A DNA stretch of 64,000 nt from Streptomyces flavofungini (GTDB taxonomy: Bacteria; Actinomycetota; Actinomycetes; Streptomycetales; Streptomycetaceae): assembly GCF_030388665.1 (NCBI RefSeq), contig NZ_CP128846.1, positions 4,724,501 to 4,788,500 of the forward strand. Reading direction: 5' to 3'. The notes under the pieces are model-generated. The model made no database searches. It was not told the DNA's origin and saw nothing but the letters and a program-made list of their open reading frames with translations. The position numbers and the translations under genes are program-made. Positions 46,894 to 55,586 of this stretch are shown in pieces. How positions within the stretch are numbered: position 1 is the stretch's first letter; every line of letters begins with the position of its first letter.

Positions 46894-48179
46894 TTGGCGA
46901 GGGGCTCCAGGATCTCCCGGCCCCCCAGATACGGCCGCAGGACCTCGGGGACGCGCACGGAACCGTCGGGCAGCTGGTGGTTTTCCAGGAGCGCCACGAT
47001 CGTGCGGGGCACCGCGCACAGCGTGCCGTTCAGCGTCGCGAGCGGCTGGACCGCCTTCTTGCCGTCCTGCTCCGCGCGCATGCGCACGGAGAGGCGGCGG
47101 GCCTGGAAGCTGTCGCAGTTCGACGCGGACGTCAGCTCGCGGTACTTGCCCTGGGTGGGGATCCACGCCTCGCAGTCGAACTTGCGCGAGGCCGAGGCGC
47201 CCAGGTCGGCGGAGGCGACGTCGATGACCTGGAAGGGCAGCTCCAGGCCGGTCAGCCACTGCTTCTCCCAGTCCAGGAGCCGCTTGTGCTCGTTCTCGGC
47301 GTCCTCGGGCGCGACGTACGAGAACATCTCGACCTTGTCGAACTGGTGCACCCGGAAGATGCCGCGGGTGTCCTTGCCGTACGTCCCGGCCTCGCGGCGG
47401 AAGCAGGGCGAGAACCCGGCGTACCGCAGGGGGAGCTTGTCGGCGTCGATGATCTCGTCCATGTGGTACGCCGCGAGCGGGACCTCGGAGGTGCCGACCA
47501 GGTAGTAGTCGTCCTTCTCCAGGTGGTACACGTTCTCGGCGGCCTGGCCGAGGAAGCCGGTGCCCTCCATGGCGCGCGGGCGGACCAGGGCGGGGGTCAG
47601 CATCGGCGTGAACCCGGCCTCGGTGGCCTGGGCGATGGCCGCGTTGACGAGCGCGAGCTCCAGGAGCGCGCCGACGCCCGTCAGGTAGTAGAAGCGGGAG
47701 CCGGAGACCTTCGCGCCGCGCTCGACGTCGATGGCGCCGAGCGCCTCGCCGAGCTCCAGGTGGTCCTTGGGCTCGAAGCCCTCGGCGGCGAAGTCGCGGA
47801 TCGTGCCGTGCGTCTCCAGGACGACGAAGTCCTCCTCGCCGCCCACCGGCACGTCCTCGTGCACGAGGTTGCCGAGCTGGAGGAGGAGGCGCTTGGCGTC
47901 CTCGTCGGCCGTGTCCTGCTCGGCGTTCGCGGCCTTCACCGCGGCGGCGAGCTCGCCGGCCTTCTTCAGGAGCTCGGCCTTCTCGTCGCCGGAGGCCTTG
48001 GGGATGAGCTTGCCAAGCGCCTTCTGCTCGGAGCGCAGCTCGTCGAAGCGGAGCCCGGAGGACCTGCGCCGCTCGTCGGCGGAGAGCAGGGCGTCGACGA
48101 GGCCGACGTCCTCTCCACGGGCGCGCTGAGAAGCGCGAACACGGTCGGGGTCCTCACGGAGCAGGCGAAGGTCAATCAC
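46890..48179 (-). CDS. serS: Seryl-tRNA synthetase
   Basis: The 429-residue protein is class II SerRS, attaching serine to tRNA-Ser in the cytoplasm. The N-terminal coiled-coil arm (about residues 30-105) is present, then motif 1 region [17 protein letters not shown], motif 2 [18 protein letters not shown] (near 262), motif 3 near 375 with [19 protein letters not shown], and [13 protein letters not shown] serine-binding region. It starts at a GTG (48179). The HAD gene is translationally coupled downstream. Upstream lies a 712-bp region with DnaA boxes. Confidence 0.97.
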   Translation of the reverse strand: MIDLRLLREDPDRVRASQRARGEDVGLVDALLSADERRRSSGLRFDELRSEQKALGKLIPKASGDEKAELLKKAGELAAAVKAANAEQDTADEDAKRLLLQLGNLVHEDVPVGGEEDFVVLETHGTIRDFAAEGFEPKDHLELGEALGAIDVERGAKVSGSRFYYLTGVGALLELALVNAAIAQATEAGFTPMLTPALVRPRAMEGTGFLGQAAENVYHLEKDDYYLVGTSEVPLAAYHMDEIIDADKLPLRYAGFSPCFRREAGTYGKDTRGIFRVHQFDKVEMFSYVAPEDAENEHKRLLDWEKQWLTGLELPFQVIDVASADLGASASRKFDCEAWIPTQGKYRELTSASNCDSFQARRLSVRMRAEQDGKKAVQPLATLNGTLCAVPRTIVALLENHQLPDGSVRVPEVLRPYLGGREILEPLAK

Positions 48180-48891
48180 CCCTCAAGGCTACCGTCGCGC
48201 GGTTCCGGCCCACGACTTGATATTCACTTCCGGGGCGATATGACCGTTTTGCCGGAATGGGAATTCCCGGGAGTGACGTACGGGTGGCGTGCCGGTGGCC
48301 GGAGATCGCCGCGCGATCCGGGGGGTCAATAAACCGGACACGAATCCCCGAAACGGGGCAGATGTCTGCCGACGCCTTGACTCGATCCCCTTGTGGGGAA
48401 CGGGACTTGGGGCGGCGGTTGTCCACAGGAATGGGGACGTCCGGAAAGTTATCCACAGGCTGTGCGAAAGATCTGTGGACACCGGAACGAGTCGCTCCGA
48501 ATGCCGCCTCCGTGTCGGTGGATTCCTGCCCCAAACCCCCTCTGGACCAACTTTCGAGTGGAAATGGTTAACTCCAAAGAGTTGATCAATGGAAAAGAAT
48601 GGACGAGGGGTGATGTGCGGGGCTGTGGACGCAACTGGGGGCTGAGGATCGCTTTGTCGACGATGTCGTAGTTCGTTGTCGACTTGTCCCCAGATCGAGA
48701 AGGGCACCTGTGGATAACTTCTGTGGACAACGTAAATCTGCAGGTAGTACTGCGTTTTCAGCCAAGACCACGGCCGCCGGAAGGTCATGACGAAGCACCG
48801 GGGAACGTCAGGCGACGGCGCGGCGAACGCTCGGAAGAGGCCGCTCTGGCGCGGCGTCACTCGGAAGCGGCCGTCCTGGCTGCTGCGTCGC
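48180..48891. other. 712-bp intergenic region between serS and pheA
   Basis: No gene is convincing. It contains the DnaA-box cluster at 48419-48730 and is AT-richer than the surroundings around 48550-48600; TTAACTC (48568-48574) and GAGTTGA (48579-48585) form an inverted repeat. The distal end (48820-48890) carries GCGGCCGTCCTGGC direct repeats beyond the pheA stop. Confidence 0.7.
48419..48730. other. DnaA-box cluster (possible datA-like locus)
   Basis: Perfect boxes: TTGTCCACA (48419-48427), TTATCCACA (48449-48457), TGTGGATAA (48709-48717) and TGTGGACAA (48722-48730). One-mismatch boxes: TGTGGACAC (48474-48482) and TTGTCCCCA (48684-48692). Four of the six are in the top consensus classes for DnaA. 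DnaA-box clusters outside oriC that titrate DnaA are established in Streptomyces and E. coli (datA). Here the cluster lies in an AT-richer gap near oriC. Confidence 0.85.
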
Positions 48892-49827
48892 TCAGAAACG
48901 GCCGTCCTGGCATTGCGTCAGCCAGTCCGACGCCGCCAGGAATTCCCCGTCGGACGTGCCGGGCCGCAGCGGCCGCACGTCCTCCACCGCCACGCCCGCG
49001 CGCGGATACGACCCGAGGAAGCGCACCTTCGGGCAGATCCGCTTCAGGCCCATCAGCGCCTCGCCCACCCGGCGGTCGGTGATGTGACCCTCGGCGTCCA
49101 CGCTGAAGCAGTAGTTGCCGATGCCCTGTCCCGTCGGCCGGGACTCGATCCGCATCAGGTTGACGCCGCGCACCGCGAACTCCTGGAGCAGTTCGAGCAG
49201 CGCGCCCGGGTGGTCGTCGCCGAGCCAGATGACCAGGGAGGTCTTGTCCGCGCCGGTGGGCGCGGCGGGCCGCCCCGGACGGCCGACCAGGACGAACCGG
49301 GTCGCCGCGTTGGCCGCGTCGTGGATCTCGGTGACCAGCGCCTCCAGGCCGTACGTCGCCGCGGCGAACTCGCCCGCGAACGCCGCGTCGAACCGGCCCT
49401 CCTGCACCAGGCGGGCGCCGTCCGCGTTCGACGCCGCCGACTCCCACAGCGCGTCCGGCAGGTGCTCGCCGAGCCAGTTGCGCACCTGCGGCTGGGCGAC
49501 CGGGTGGCCGGTCACCGTCTTGATGTCCTTGAGCTTCGTGCCGGGGCGGACCAGGAGCGCGAAGGCGATCGGCAGGACCACCTCGCGGTAGATCATCAGG
49601 GGTGTGCCCTTGGCGAGCTCGTCGACGGTCGTGGTGACGCCGCCCTCCACCGAGTTCTCGATCGGCACCAGCGCCGCCGCGGCCTCGCCGCCGCGCACCG
49701 CGTCCAGGGTGGCCGGGACGGACACCATCGGGACGAGCTCCCGGGTGGCCGCCTCCGGCAGGGTGCGCAGGGCCGCTTCGGTGAAGGTGCCTTCAGGGCC
49801 GAGGTAGGTGTAGCGCGTCGCCGACAT
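48892..49827 (-). CDS. pheA: Prephenate dehydratase
   Basis: The 311-residue protein begins MSATRYTYLGPEGTFTEAAL, the PDT N-terminus. Key motifs are VPIENSVEGGV near 54-64, the TRF catalytic triad in ANAATRFVLVG near 171-181, and a C-terminal ACT domain with ESRPTGQGIGNYCFSVDAEG, which binds phenylalanine for feedback inhibition. It converts prephenate to phenylpyruvate in phenylalanine biosynthesis. It is a monofunctional enzyme, without the chorismate mutase domain found in E. coli. It is transcribed on the minus strand with 79 bp to dtpA upstream. Confidence 0.96.
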   Translation of the reverse strand: MSATRYTYLGPEGTFTEAALRTLPEAATRELVPMVSVPATLDAVRGGEAAAALVPIENSVEGGVTTTVDELAKGTPLMIYREVVLPIAFALLVRPGTKLKDIKTVTGHPVAQPQVRNWLGEHLPDALWESAASNADGARLVQEGRFDAAFAGEFAAATYGLEALVTEIHDAANAATRFVLVGRPGRPAAPTGADKTSLVIWLGDDHPGALLELLQEFAVRGVNLMRIESRPTGQGIGNYCFSVDAEGHITDRRVGEALMGLKRICPKVRFLGSYPRAGVAVEDVRPLRPGTSDGEFLAASDWLTQCQDGRF

Positions 49828-49906
49828 GCCGTCACCCTAATGGCGCGTCGTGAGGCGCGTCTCATCCGGCCCTGGCGAACGAAGGGCGCATACAATGTGA
49901 CCCGCG

Positions 49907-51166
49907 TCACATCTCAAGCAGATGCTGCCCCACGTACTCCCCGGCCCCAGCGCCCCCCGGCACCGCGAAGAGACCGCTCGCCTCGTGCCGGATGAACTCC
50001 GAGAGCGCGTCCCCCCGGTCGAGCTTGCGCTGCACCGGCACGAAGCCCTTCAGCGGATCCGCCTGCCAGCAGATGAAGAGCAGCCCGGCGTCCGGCTCGC
50101 CCTTGGCGTCGAATCCGTCGTGGTACGAGAAGGGGCGTCGCAGCATCGCGGCGCCGCCGTTCTGGTCGGGCCGGGTGATGCGGGCGTGGGCGTTGAGGGG
50201 GACCACGAGCTTGCCGTCGGCGCCGGTCTTCTCCAGCTTCATCTCGGTGGTCTCGGTGCCGCCTGTCAGCGGCGCCCCGTCGGCCTTGCGGCGCCCGATG
50301 ACCTCCTCCTGGGCCTTGGTGGCCAGCTTCTCCCAGTCGTCGAGGAGCATGCGGATGCGGCGCACGACGGCGTAGGAGCCCCCGGCCATCCAGGCGGGGT
50401 CCGTGCCGTCCGGCTTCTCGGGCACGAAGATCCGCTTGTTGAAGTCGTCGTCGGACGGCTTCGGGTTGTTCGTGCCGTCGATCTGGCCCATCAGGTTGCG
50501 GGCCGTCATCGGGCGGGCGGTGGCGCCGGGCGAGCGGTTGAAGCCGTTCATCTGCCAGCGCACCTTCGCCGCCGCACCGGCCTGCCGCTGCAGGGCGCGC
50601 AGCGCGTGGAAGGCGACGAGCGGGTCGTTCGCGCCGATCTGCACCCACAGGTCGCCGCCGCTGCGGGACTTGTCGAGGCGGTCGGAGGAGAAGTCCGGCA
50701 GCGGGTCGAGGGCGGCCGGGCGCTGCTTCTCCAGGCCGGTGCGGCGGAAGAAGCCGTGGCCGAAGCCGAAGGTGACGGTGAGCGCGGCGGGGCCCGCGTC
50801 CAGGGCGACGCCGGTGTCGGGGCCGCCGCCGTCCACCGGCTCCCCCGCCATCAACTGCTTGGCGGTGGCCGACCAGCGGCGCAGCAGCGCCGCCGCCTCC
50901 TTGCGCCCGGCGCCCGGCGCCAGGTCGAAGGCGATCAGATGGCCGCGGGACTGCACGGGCGTGGTGATCCCGGGCTGGTGTTTCCCGTGAAACATCACCT
51001 CGTCCGTGCCGAGCGAGGTCAGGGCCGTCGACGACTCGCCCCCGGAGTCGGACGCGTCCGAGGTCGCCGCGGCGTACCCGGCGGTGGCGCCCGCGGCGCC
51101 GAGCGCGAGGCCGGTGGCGCCCGCCGTACCGAGCAGGCGCCGTCGCGAAATGGTGTGGTCCGCCAT
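49907..51166 (-). CDS. dtpA: Dyp-type haem peroxidase, Tat-exported (DtpA)
   Basis: The 419-residue protein has a Tat signal SRRRLLGTAGATG near residues 7-19. It has the DyP GXXDG motif MGQIDGTNNPKP near 225, distal Arg in MLRRPFSYHD near 342, and the proximal His in LNAHARITRPD near 327. The Dyp-type peroxidase DtpA of S. lividans is exported by Tat and passes copper to the GlxA oxidase during development; the same position next to copper genes supports that name. The region MFHGKH around residue 58 carries a near-parS sequence (50980-50993). It starts 6 bp after the CopC-CopD gene and is the end of that operon. Confidence 0.93.
   Translation of the reverse strand: MADHTISRRRLLGTAGATGLALGAAGATAGYAAATSDASDSGGESSTALTSLGTDEVMFHGKHQPGITTPVQSRGHLIAFDLAPGAGRKEAAALLRRWSATAKQLMAGEPVDGGGPDTGVALDAGPAALTVTFGFGHGFFRRTGLEKQRPAALDPLPDFSSDRLDKSRSGGDLWVQIGANDPLVAFHALRALQRQAGAAAKVRWQMNGFNRSPGATARPMTARNLMGQIDGTNNPKPSDDDFNKRIFVPEKPDGTDPAWMAGGSYAVVRRIRMLLDDWEKLATKAQEEVIGRRKADGAPLTGGTETTEMKLEKTGADGKLVVPLNAHARITRPDQNGGAAMLRRPFSYHDGFDAKGEPDAGLLFICWQADPLKGFVPVQRKLDRGDALSEFIRHEASGLFAVPGGAGAGEYVGQHLLEM
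50980..50993. other. Degenerate parS site within dtpA
   Basis: GTTTCCCGTGAAAC differs from parS at one central base. It is within coding sequence and encodes part of MFHGKH. Confidence 0.65.
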
Positions 51167-51172
51167 GGTGGG

Positions 51173-53266
51173 TCAGCCGATCTGCACGTTCTTGTCGAGG
51201 GTCACTTGGTCGATGTCGGAGGTGCGCACGGTCAGTTTGACCTGCCACTTGCCGGTCATCGGGATCTGCACTCCGCTCGCGCTCCAGTGTCCGGTCGCGA
51301 TGCGGTCGGGGGCCACGGGCAGCGGGCCGACGTCCTTGGCCTTGAGGGTGAAGGACACCTTGACCTCGGGGAGGTCGAAGGCGCTGCCGTTGGGGCGGGT
51401 CGCGTAGACGTGCAGGTCGTTGCTGCCGGTGCGGCCCGGGGTCAGCTCCATGCGGACGTCCCCCTTGCCGTCCTTGCCGCCGGTGTCGAAGGGGAAGTCG
51501 ACCTTGACCGGGCCCGCCGACTGCTGCGCCGACGTGGCCGAGGCGTTCTTGGCCTCCTCCTCGGTGCGGCCCGGTTCGGTGCTGGTCAGGATCGTGGTGA
51601 CGGCGAGCACGACCACGGCGACGCCCGCCTCGACGAACACCGAGCGGCGCAGGCCCGAGCGGTGCGGGTCGGCGTCGCGGATGCGCTTCTGGCGCGCGGT
51701 GTCCATGGCGGCCTGCTGCCGGGCGAGCTGGGCGGCACGCTTGTCCTGGCCGGTGGCCTTGGCGCCGGATCCCTTGCCGCTGTCGGCCTTGGCGGCACCG
51801 TTCGTGCCGCCGCCCTTGCCGTTGTCGGCCTTGGCGCCCCCGCTCGTGCCGCCGCCCTTGCCGCCGTCGGCCGTGTCGACGGTCGCCGAGACGCCCGTCT
51901 TGGAGCTGTGCGCCACGGCGACGGGCTTCTTCTTCTTGGTCGAGTTCTTGGGCGAGGCCCGCTGTTCGACCACCGTCGCGGCCGCGGCCTCGGGCGCCAT
52001 CCCCCCGGCCTCCCCCGCGATCCGCCCGGTCCACCGCCGCGACACCGAGGCGACGCCGACGAGGACGGCGACGAGGCCGATCTTGACGAGCAGCAACTGC
52101 CCGTACCCGGTCTCGACGAGCGCGGTCCACGAGCCGACCTGCCGCCACGACTGGTAGAGGCCGGTCGCCGCGAGCGCCACGACGCTGACGAAGGCGACGC
52201 GCGAGAAGCGGCTCACCGCCGCCGCGTCGATGTCGGGCGCGCGGTACAGGCAGAGCAGCAGCGCCGCGAGCCCGCCGAGCCAGGCCGCGACGGCGAGCAG
52301 GTGCAGGACGTCGACGGGCATCGCGATCCCGGCCTGGATGCCGGTCGAGGCGTGCTCGGCGAGCGCCCAGGTGGCCGCGATGCCGACGGCGACGACGCTG
52401 CCGCCGATGGCCAGGCCGAAGGCGAGGTCCCGCTTCTCCTTGGCGTCCTCGCGCCGCTCGTACGCCCCGAAGAGGACGGCGATGAACAGCGCGGCGGCCG
52501 CGAGGAGCAGCAGCCGGGAGACCAGGGCGGCGCCGGTCTTGGTCTGCAGTACGTCGCCGAGCTTCGCCAGGTCGAAGGCGTCGCCGAGCTTTCCTGAGCC
52601 CGTGTAGGGAGCCCGCAGGAGCAGGGTCACCAGGGTGGCGCCGGTGAGGGCGAGCCAGCCGCCGACCACCAGGCGCTGCAGCGGCCGGACGCCCGCGCCG
52701 CGCTGCCAGCAGCCGAGGACGAAGGCGGCACCGCCGACGACGACGGTGAACCCGGCGTAGGCGACGTAGCGCGCGATGTCGTAGAGGGTGCCGACGAGCC
52801 CGTCGCCGACGTTCTGGTCGGGCAGCGAGACCTTGGTGGCGGAGGGCGCGCCGATGGAGAAGGTGAAGGCCCCGGCGATGGGGTGGCTGTCGGCGGAGAC
52901 GACCTGGTAGGCGACGGTGAAGGTGCCGTCGGGCAGGCCCGGCTTCAGCTTCACGCCGTAGGAGTGCGAGCCGAGGTCGGTGGTCCTGCCGGTGTCGACG
53001 CGCTTGCCCGCGGGGTCCAGGACCCGGACGGAGCCGTCGGACATGGCGACCTTCTCGGAGAAGGACAGTGACACCTGCTCGGGTGCCTTGTCGACCACCG
53101 CTCCCTGCTTGGGGTCGCTGCCGGTGAGCGCGGCGTGCGCGCCGGCCGGCGCCGCGGCGGCCAGGACGGAGCCGAGGACGGCGACGATCAGGGCGACGGC
53201 GACGAGCAGCAGTCGTCCGTAGCCGTTCAGGGCGGCCGGCCCCGGGCGGGGAGCGGTGGTCCGCAT
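51173..53266 (-). CDS. CopC-CopD-like copper-transport fusion
   Basis: The 697-residue protein has a signal peptide (LLLVAVALIVAVLGSVLAAAAPAGAHA around residues 20-46), so the mature N-terminus is HAALTGSDPKQG; a CopC domain (about 46-140) with His and the late SADSHPIAGAF, then a CopD membrane domain of about eight helices (160-420). A low-complexity loop (about 440-520) with KGGGTSGGAKAD-type repeats leads to a C-terminal extracytoplasmic YtkA-like domain. The start is the ATG at 53266; a TTG directly before it is an alternative. It would import or handle copper at the membrane face. The gene is 6 bp from dtpA and 16 bp from the PCuAC gene. Confidence 0.9.
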   Translation of the reverse strand: MRTTAPRPGPAALNGYGRLLLVAVALIVAVLGSVLAAAAPAGAHAALTGSDPKQGAVVDKAPEQVSLSFSEKVAMSDGSVRVLDPAGKRVDTGRTTDLGSHSYGVKLKPGLPDGTFTVAYQVVSADSHPIAGAFTFSIGAPSATKVSLPDQNVGDGLVGTLYDIARYVAYAGFTVVVGGAAFVLGCWQRGAGVRPLQRLVVGGWLALTGATLVTLLLRAPYTGSGKLGDAFDLAKLGDVLQTKTGAALVSRLLLLAAAALFIAVLFGAYERREDAKEKRDLAFGLAIGGSVVAVGIAATWALAEHASTGIQAGIAMPVDVLHLLAVAAWLGGLAALLLCLYRAPDIDAAAVSRFSRVAFVSVVALAATGLYQSWRQVGSWTALVETGYGQLLLVKIGLVAVLVGVASVSRRWTGRIAGEAGGMAPEAAAATVVEQRASPKNSTKKKKPVAVAHSSKTGVSATVDTADGGKGGGTSGGAKADNGKGGGTNGAAKADSGKGSGAKATGQDKRAAQLARQQAAMDTARQKRIRDADPHRSGLRRSVFVEAGVAVVVLAVTTILTSTEPGRTEEEAKNASATSAQQSAGPVKVDFPFDTGGKDGKGDVRMELTPGRTGSNDLHVYATRPNGSAFDLPEVKVSFTLKAKDVGPLPVAPDRIATGHWSASGVQIPMTGKWQVKLTVRTSDIDQVTLDKNVQIG

Positions 53267-53282
53267 CAACTCTTCAGTCCCC

Positions 53283-53894
53283 TCAGTGCGACGCGTGCAT
53301 GTCGGTCGACCCGTCGGTCGACGCGTGCTTGTCGGTGGTGGAGTGGGTCTTCGCGTTGCTCGGGTCGTGCTCGGTGCTGTTCGAGGAGCTCGCCGGGTTG
53401 TACGTGGCGGGCTTCACCGGCATGGCGACGGTGATCGGCTTCGACTTCTCGAAGCGGAGGGTGACCTCCACCTTGTCGCCCTGCTTCGGCTTGTGCTTGA
53501 GCTTCTCGAACATGATGTGGTTGCCGCCGCGGGAGAAGTCGAGGGTGCCCTTCGCGGGCACGGTGAACGACTTCCGCTCCTTCATCGTGGAGCCGACGGT
53601 GGCGTGCAGGGTGACGCTGCCCGCGAGCGGGCTGGAGGCGGAGACGAGCTTGTCGGCCGCGCCCTTGTTGGTGAGGGTGAAGAAGCCGCCGGCCATGTCG
53701 TCCATCGCCGGTACGGGGATGTAGGCGCCGCCGACGGAGAGGTCGGGCTTCGCGGCCGCGCTGTCGGCCGCTTCCTTCTTGCCGTTCCCGCTGGACTTGT
53801 CGGAGTCGCCGCAGCCCGCGAGGACCAGGCTCGCGGTCAGGGCGAGGGCTCCGCCGGTGAGGAGACGACGGCGGGGGGTGGTGCGGTGGTTCAC
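53283..53894 (-). CDS. PCuAC-type extracytoplasmic copper chaperone, lipoprotein
   Basis: The 203-residue protein has a lipobox LVLAGC near residues 22-27, so it is a lipoprotein. The PCuAC domain (about 50-165) has the Cu(I) ligand pattern VTLHATVGSTMKE (His, Met) and GGNHIMFEKLKH (His, Met). A histidine-rich tail (HDPSNAKTHSTTDKHAST...DMHASH) gives extra copper-binding capacity. PCuAC proteins load the CuA site of cytochrome c oxidase with Sco. Its ATG overlaps the Sco stop (ATGA). In S. lividans the equivalent is ECuC. Confidence 0.94.
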   Translation of the reverse strand: MNHRTTPRRRLLTGGALALTASLVLAGCGDSDKSSGNGKKEAADSAAAKPDLSVGGAYIPVPAMDDMAGGFFTLTNKGAADKLVSASSPLAGSVTLHATVGSTMKERKSFTVPAKGTLDFSRGGNHIMFEKLKHKPKQGDKVEVTLRFEKSKPITVAMPVKPATYNPASSSNSTEHDPSNAKTHSTTDKHASTDGSTDMHASH

Positions 53895-54580
53895 GGGTTC
53901 TGTCCCTTGAGGATCTTGGGGAGGTCCTGCTCGTAGTCCTTGGCCGTGGCGTCCTTGCCGTTGTAGACGGCATAGCCCGCGTCGGTCTTGGGCGAGAAGG
54001 CGATGACCTGCGTGCCGTGCATCGACTCGATCTTGCCGTTCTTGAGCTTCTTGGACGGCTCGACGTTGATGCCGACGGTGCGGCCGCTGGCCTGGATGGT
54101 CGGGAAGTCACCGGTCAGACCGATGAACTCGGGGTCCTGGGCCTTGAGCCACTTGCCGAGTTCCTTCGAGGTGTCCCGCTCGGGGTCGGTGGTCACGAAG
54201 ACGACCTGGAGCTTGTCGAGCTCGGCCTTGGTGACGGTCTTCTTCTGCAGCAAGGTCTTCTTGGCGACGGCGATGTTGCTCATCGTCAGCGGGCAGACGT
54301 CGGGGCAGTTGGTGTAGCCGTAGTAGAGGAGCACCGGCTTGCCCTTGGTCTGCTCGCGCAGGTCGTACTTCTTGCCGTGGGTGTCCTTGAGGACCAGGTC
54401 CGGCTTCTTGAACGGCCGGTCGAGGACCGTCGCGGCCTTGTCCTTGCCGGACTCCATCGACACCTCGGCGACCGGCTTCTTGCCGTCGCCCCCGCCGCAC
54501 GCGCTCAGGGTGAGGGCGGCCGCGGTCAGGACGGCGGCGGCGGACAGCGTCTTCGTGGTCTGCTTGGTCAACTTGCGCAT
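53891..54580 (-). CDS. Sco1/SenC-family copper chaperone, lipoprotein
   Basis: The 229-residue protein has lipobox LTLSAC near residues 23-28. The thioredoxin-like Sco domain has the copper ligands in YTNCPDVCPLT near 90-100 and a His in SMHGTQVIAF near 188-197, with GKPVLLYYGY before it. Sco binds Cu and transfers it to cytochrome c oxidase. It is coupled to the PCuAC gene by a 4-bp overlap and follows the YcnI gene by 72 bp. Confidence 0.95.
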   Translation of the reverse strand: MRKLTKQTTKTLSAAAVLTAAALTLSACGGGDGKKPVAEVSMESGKDKAATVLDRPFKKPDLVLKDTHGKKYDLREQTKGKPVLLYYGYTNCPDVCPLTMSNIAVAKKTLLQKKTVTKAELDKLQVVFVTTDPERDTSKELGKWLKAQDPEFIGLTGDFPTIQASGRTVGINVEPSKKLKNGKIESMHGTQVIAFSPKTDAGYAVYNGKDATAKDYEQDLPKILKGQNP

Positions 54581-54652
54581 ACGAAAATGTCCCAGATGTG
54601 AGGGGGCCGGGACGCGCCGGGGCCGGGGCCCTCGGCGCGTCCCGCGGTTGGC

Positions 54653-55393
54653 TCAGCTGCTGCGGCGGCGACCGGCGAGCACACCGAAGGCCACGCCCGC
54701 GGCGCCGACGACGATGCCGACGATGCCGAGGGTGCGGGCGGTGGTGTCGCTGCTGTCGCTGTCGGCGGCCTTCTCTTCCTTGCCCTCGGACTTCGCGTCG
54801 GCCTTGGCCGCGGCCTTGTCGTCGGACGCGTCGCCGCCGTGGTGGTCGTCGGACGCGGCGCTCAGCGCGAGGGCGGGCGCCGGGAAGTCGGGCTCCTCCT
54901 GGCCCTTCTGCTGCGGCTCGATCCAGCGGACGACTTCCTTGTTGCTGTACGTCTGCAGCGCCTTGAACACCATCTGATCGGCGTCCTCGGGCAGCTGGCC
55001 GAGGGACAGCGGGAACTTCTGGAAGGTGCCCGGCTCGATGCCCTTGCCGTCGGCGGACCAGGTGACCTTGGAGACGGCCTCGTCGATCTTCTCGCCGTGG
55101 ATCTCGATCGGCTTCTTCAGCTTGGTCTTGGTGACCTTGGCCTTCCAGCCGGGCACGGGCTGCGTCATGACGGACGCGAGCGGCTGGTCGGCGGGGAAGG
55201 TGACCTCCAGCTTGGTGGTGGAGGCGTCGTCGCGCTCGTTGGGGACCTTGAAGTTGACGGTCGCGTAGCCGCCCTTGGCCGCTACGCCCTCGGGGCTGAC
55301 GCTCACGTGCGCGAAGGCGGGGACGGCGGAGAGCAGCAGGACGGCGGAGGCGGCGGTGCCGGCGACGACGGAGACGCGGGTCAGGGACTTCAT
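54653..55393 (-). CDS. YcnI-family (DUF1775) copper-binding membrane-anchored protein
   Basis: The 246-residue protein has a signal peptide (about 1-28) ending VPAFAHVSVSP, so the mature protein starts with His, the copper-binding His brace residue of YcnI. The DUF1775 domain (28-155) contains GYATVNFKVPNERDD and VPGWKAKV; a Lys/Asp/Ala-rich linker and C-terminal helix (ARTLGIVGIVVGAAGVAFGVL) with RRRSS tail anchor it. YcnI homologues bind Cu(II). The ATG at 55393 follows an AGGGACTT-like sequence; it is preferred to upstream in-frame extension that lacks a signal. It is the second gene of the run. Confidence 0.92.
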   Translation of the reverse strand: MKSLTRVSVVAGTAASAVLLLSAVPAFAHVSVSPEGVAAKGGYATVNFKVPNERDDASTTKLEVTFPADQPLASVMTQPVPGWKAKVTKTKLKKPIEIHGEKIDEAVSKVTWSADGKGIEPGTFQKFPLSLGQLPEDADQMVFKALQTYSNKEVVRWIEPQQKGQEEPDFPAPALALSAASDDHHGGDASDDKAAAKADAKSEGKEEKAADSDSSDTTARTLGIVGIVVGAAGVAFGVLAGRRRSS

Positions 55394-55586
55394 GGCGGAA
55401 TGCTCCAGTTTCGGCAGGTGGTCACGGCGGTCGTGCCCGTGGTGAACGGTGAATACGGCCGTACGCACTGTGATGTTCGGAAGGGGACGCGGTGCGCGGG
55501 GCCGTGCTGCGGCCACGCGCGGGTGCGCCGAGCGGCACCGCTTCCGATGAATCGCCGGGATGAATTGCCGGGAGGAGCGGTCCGCG

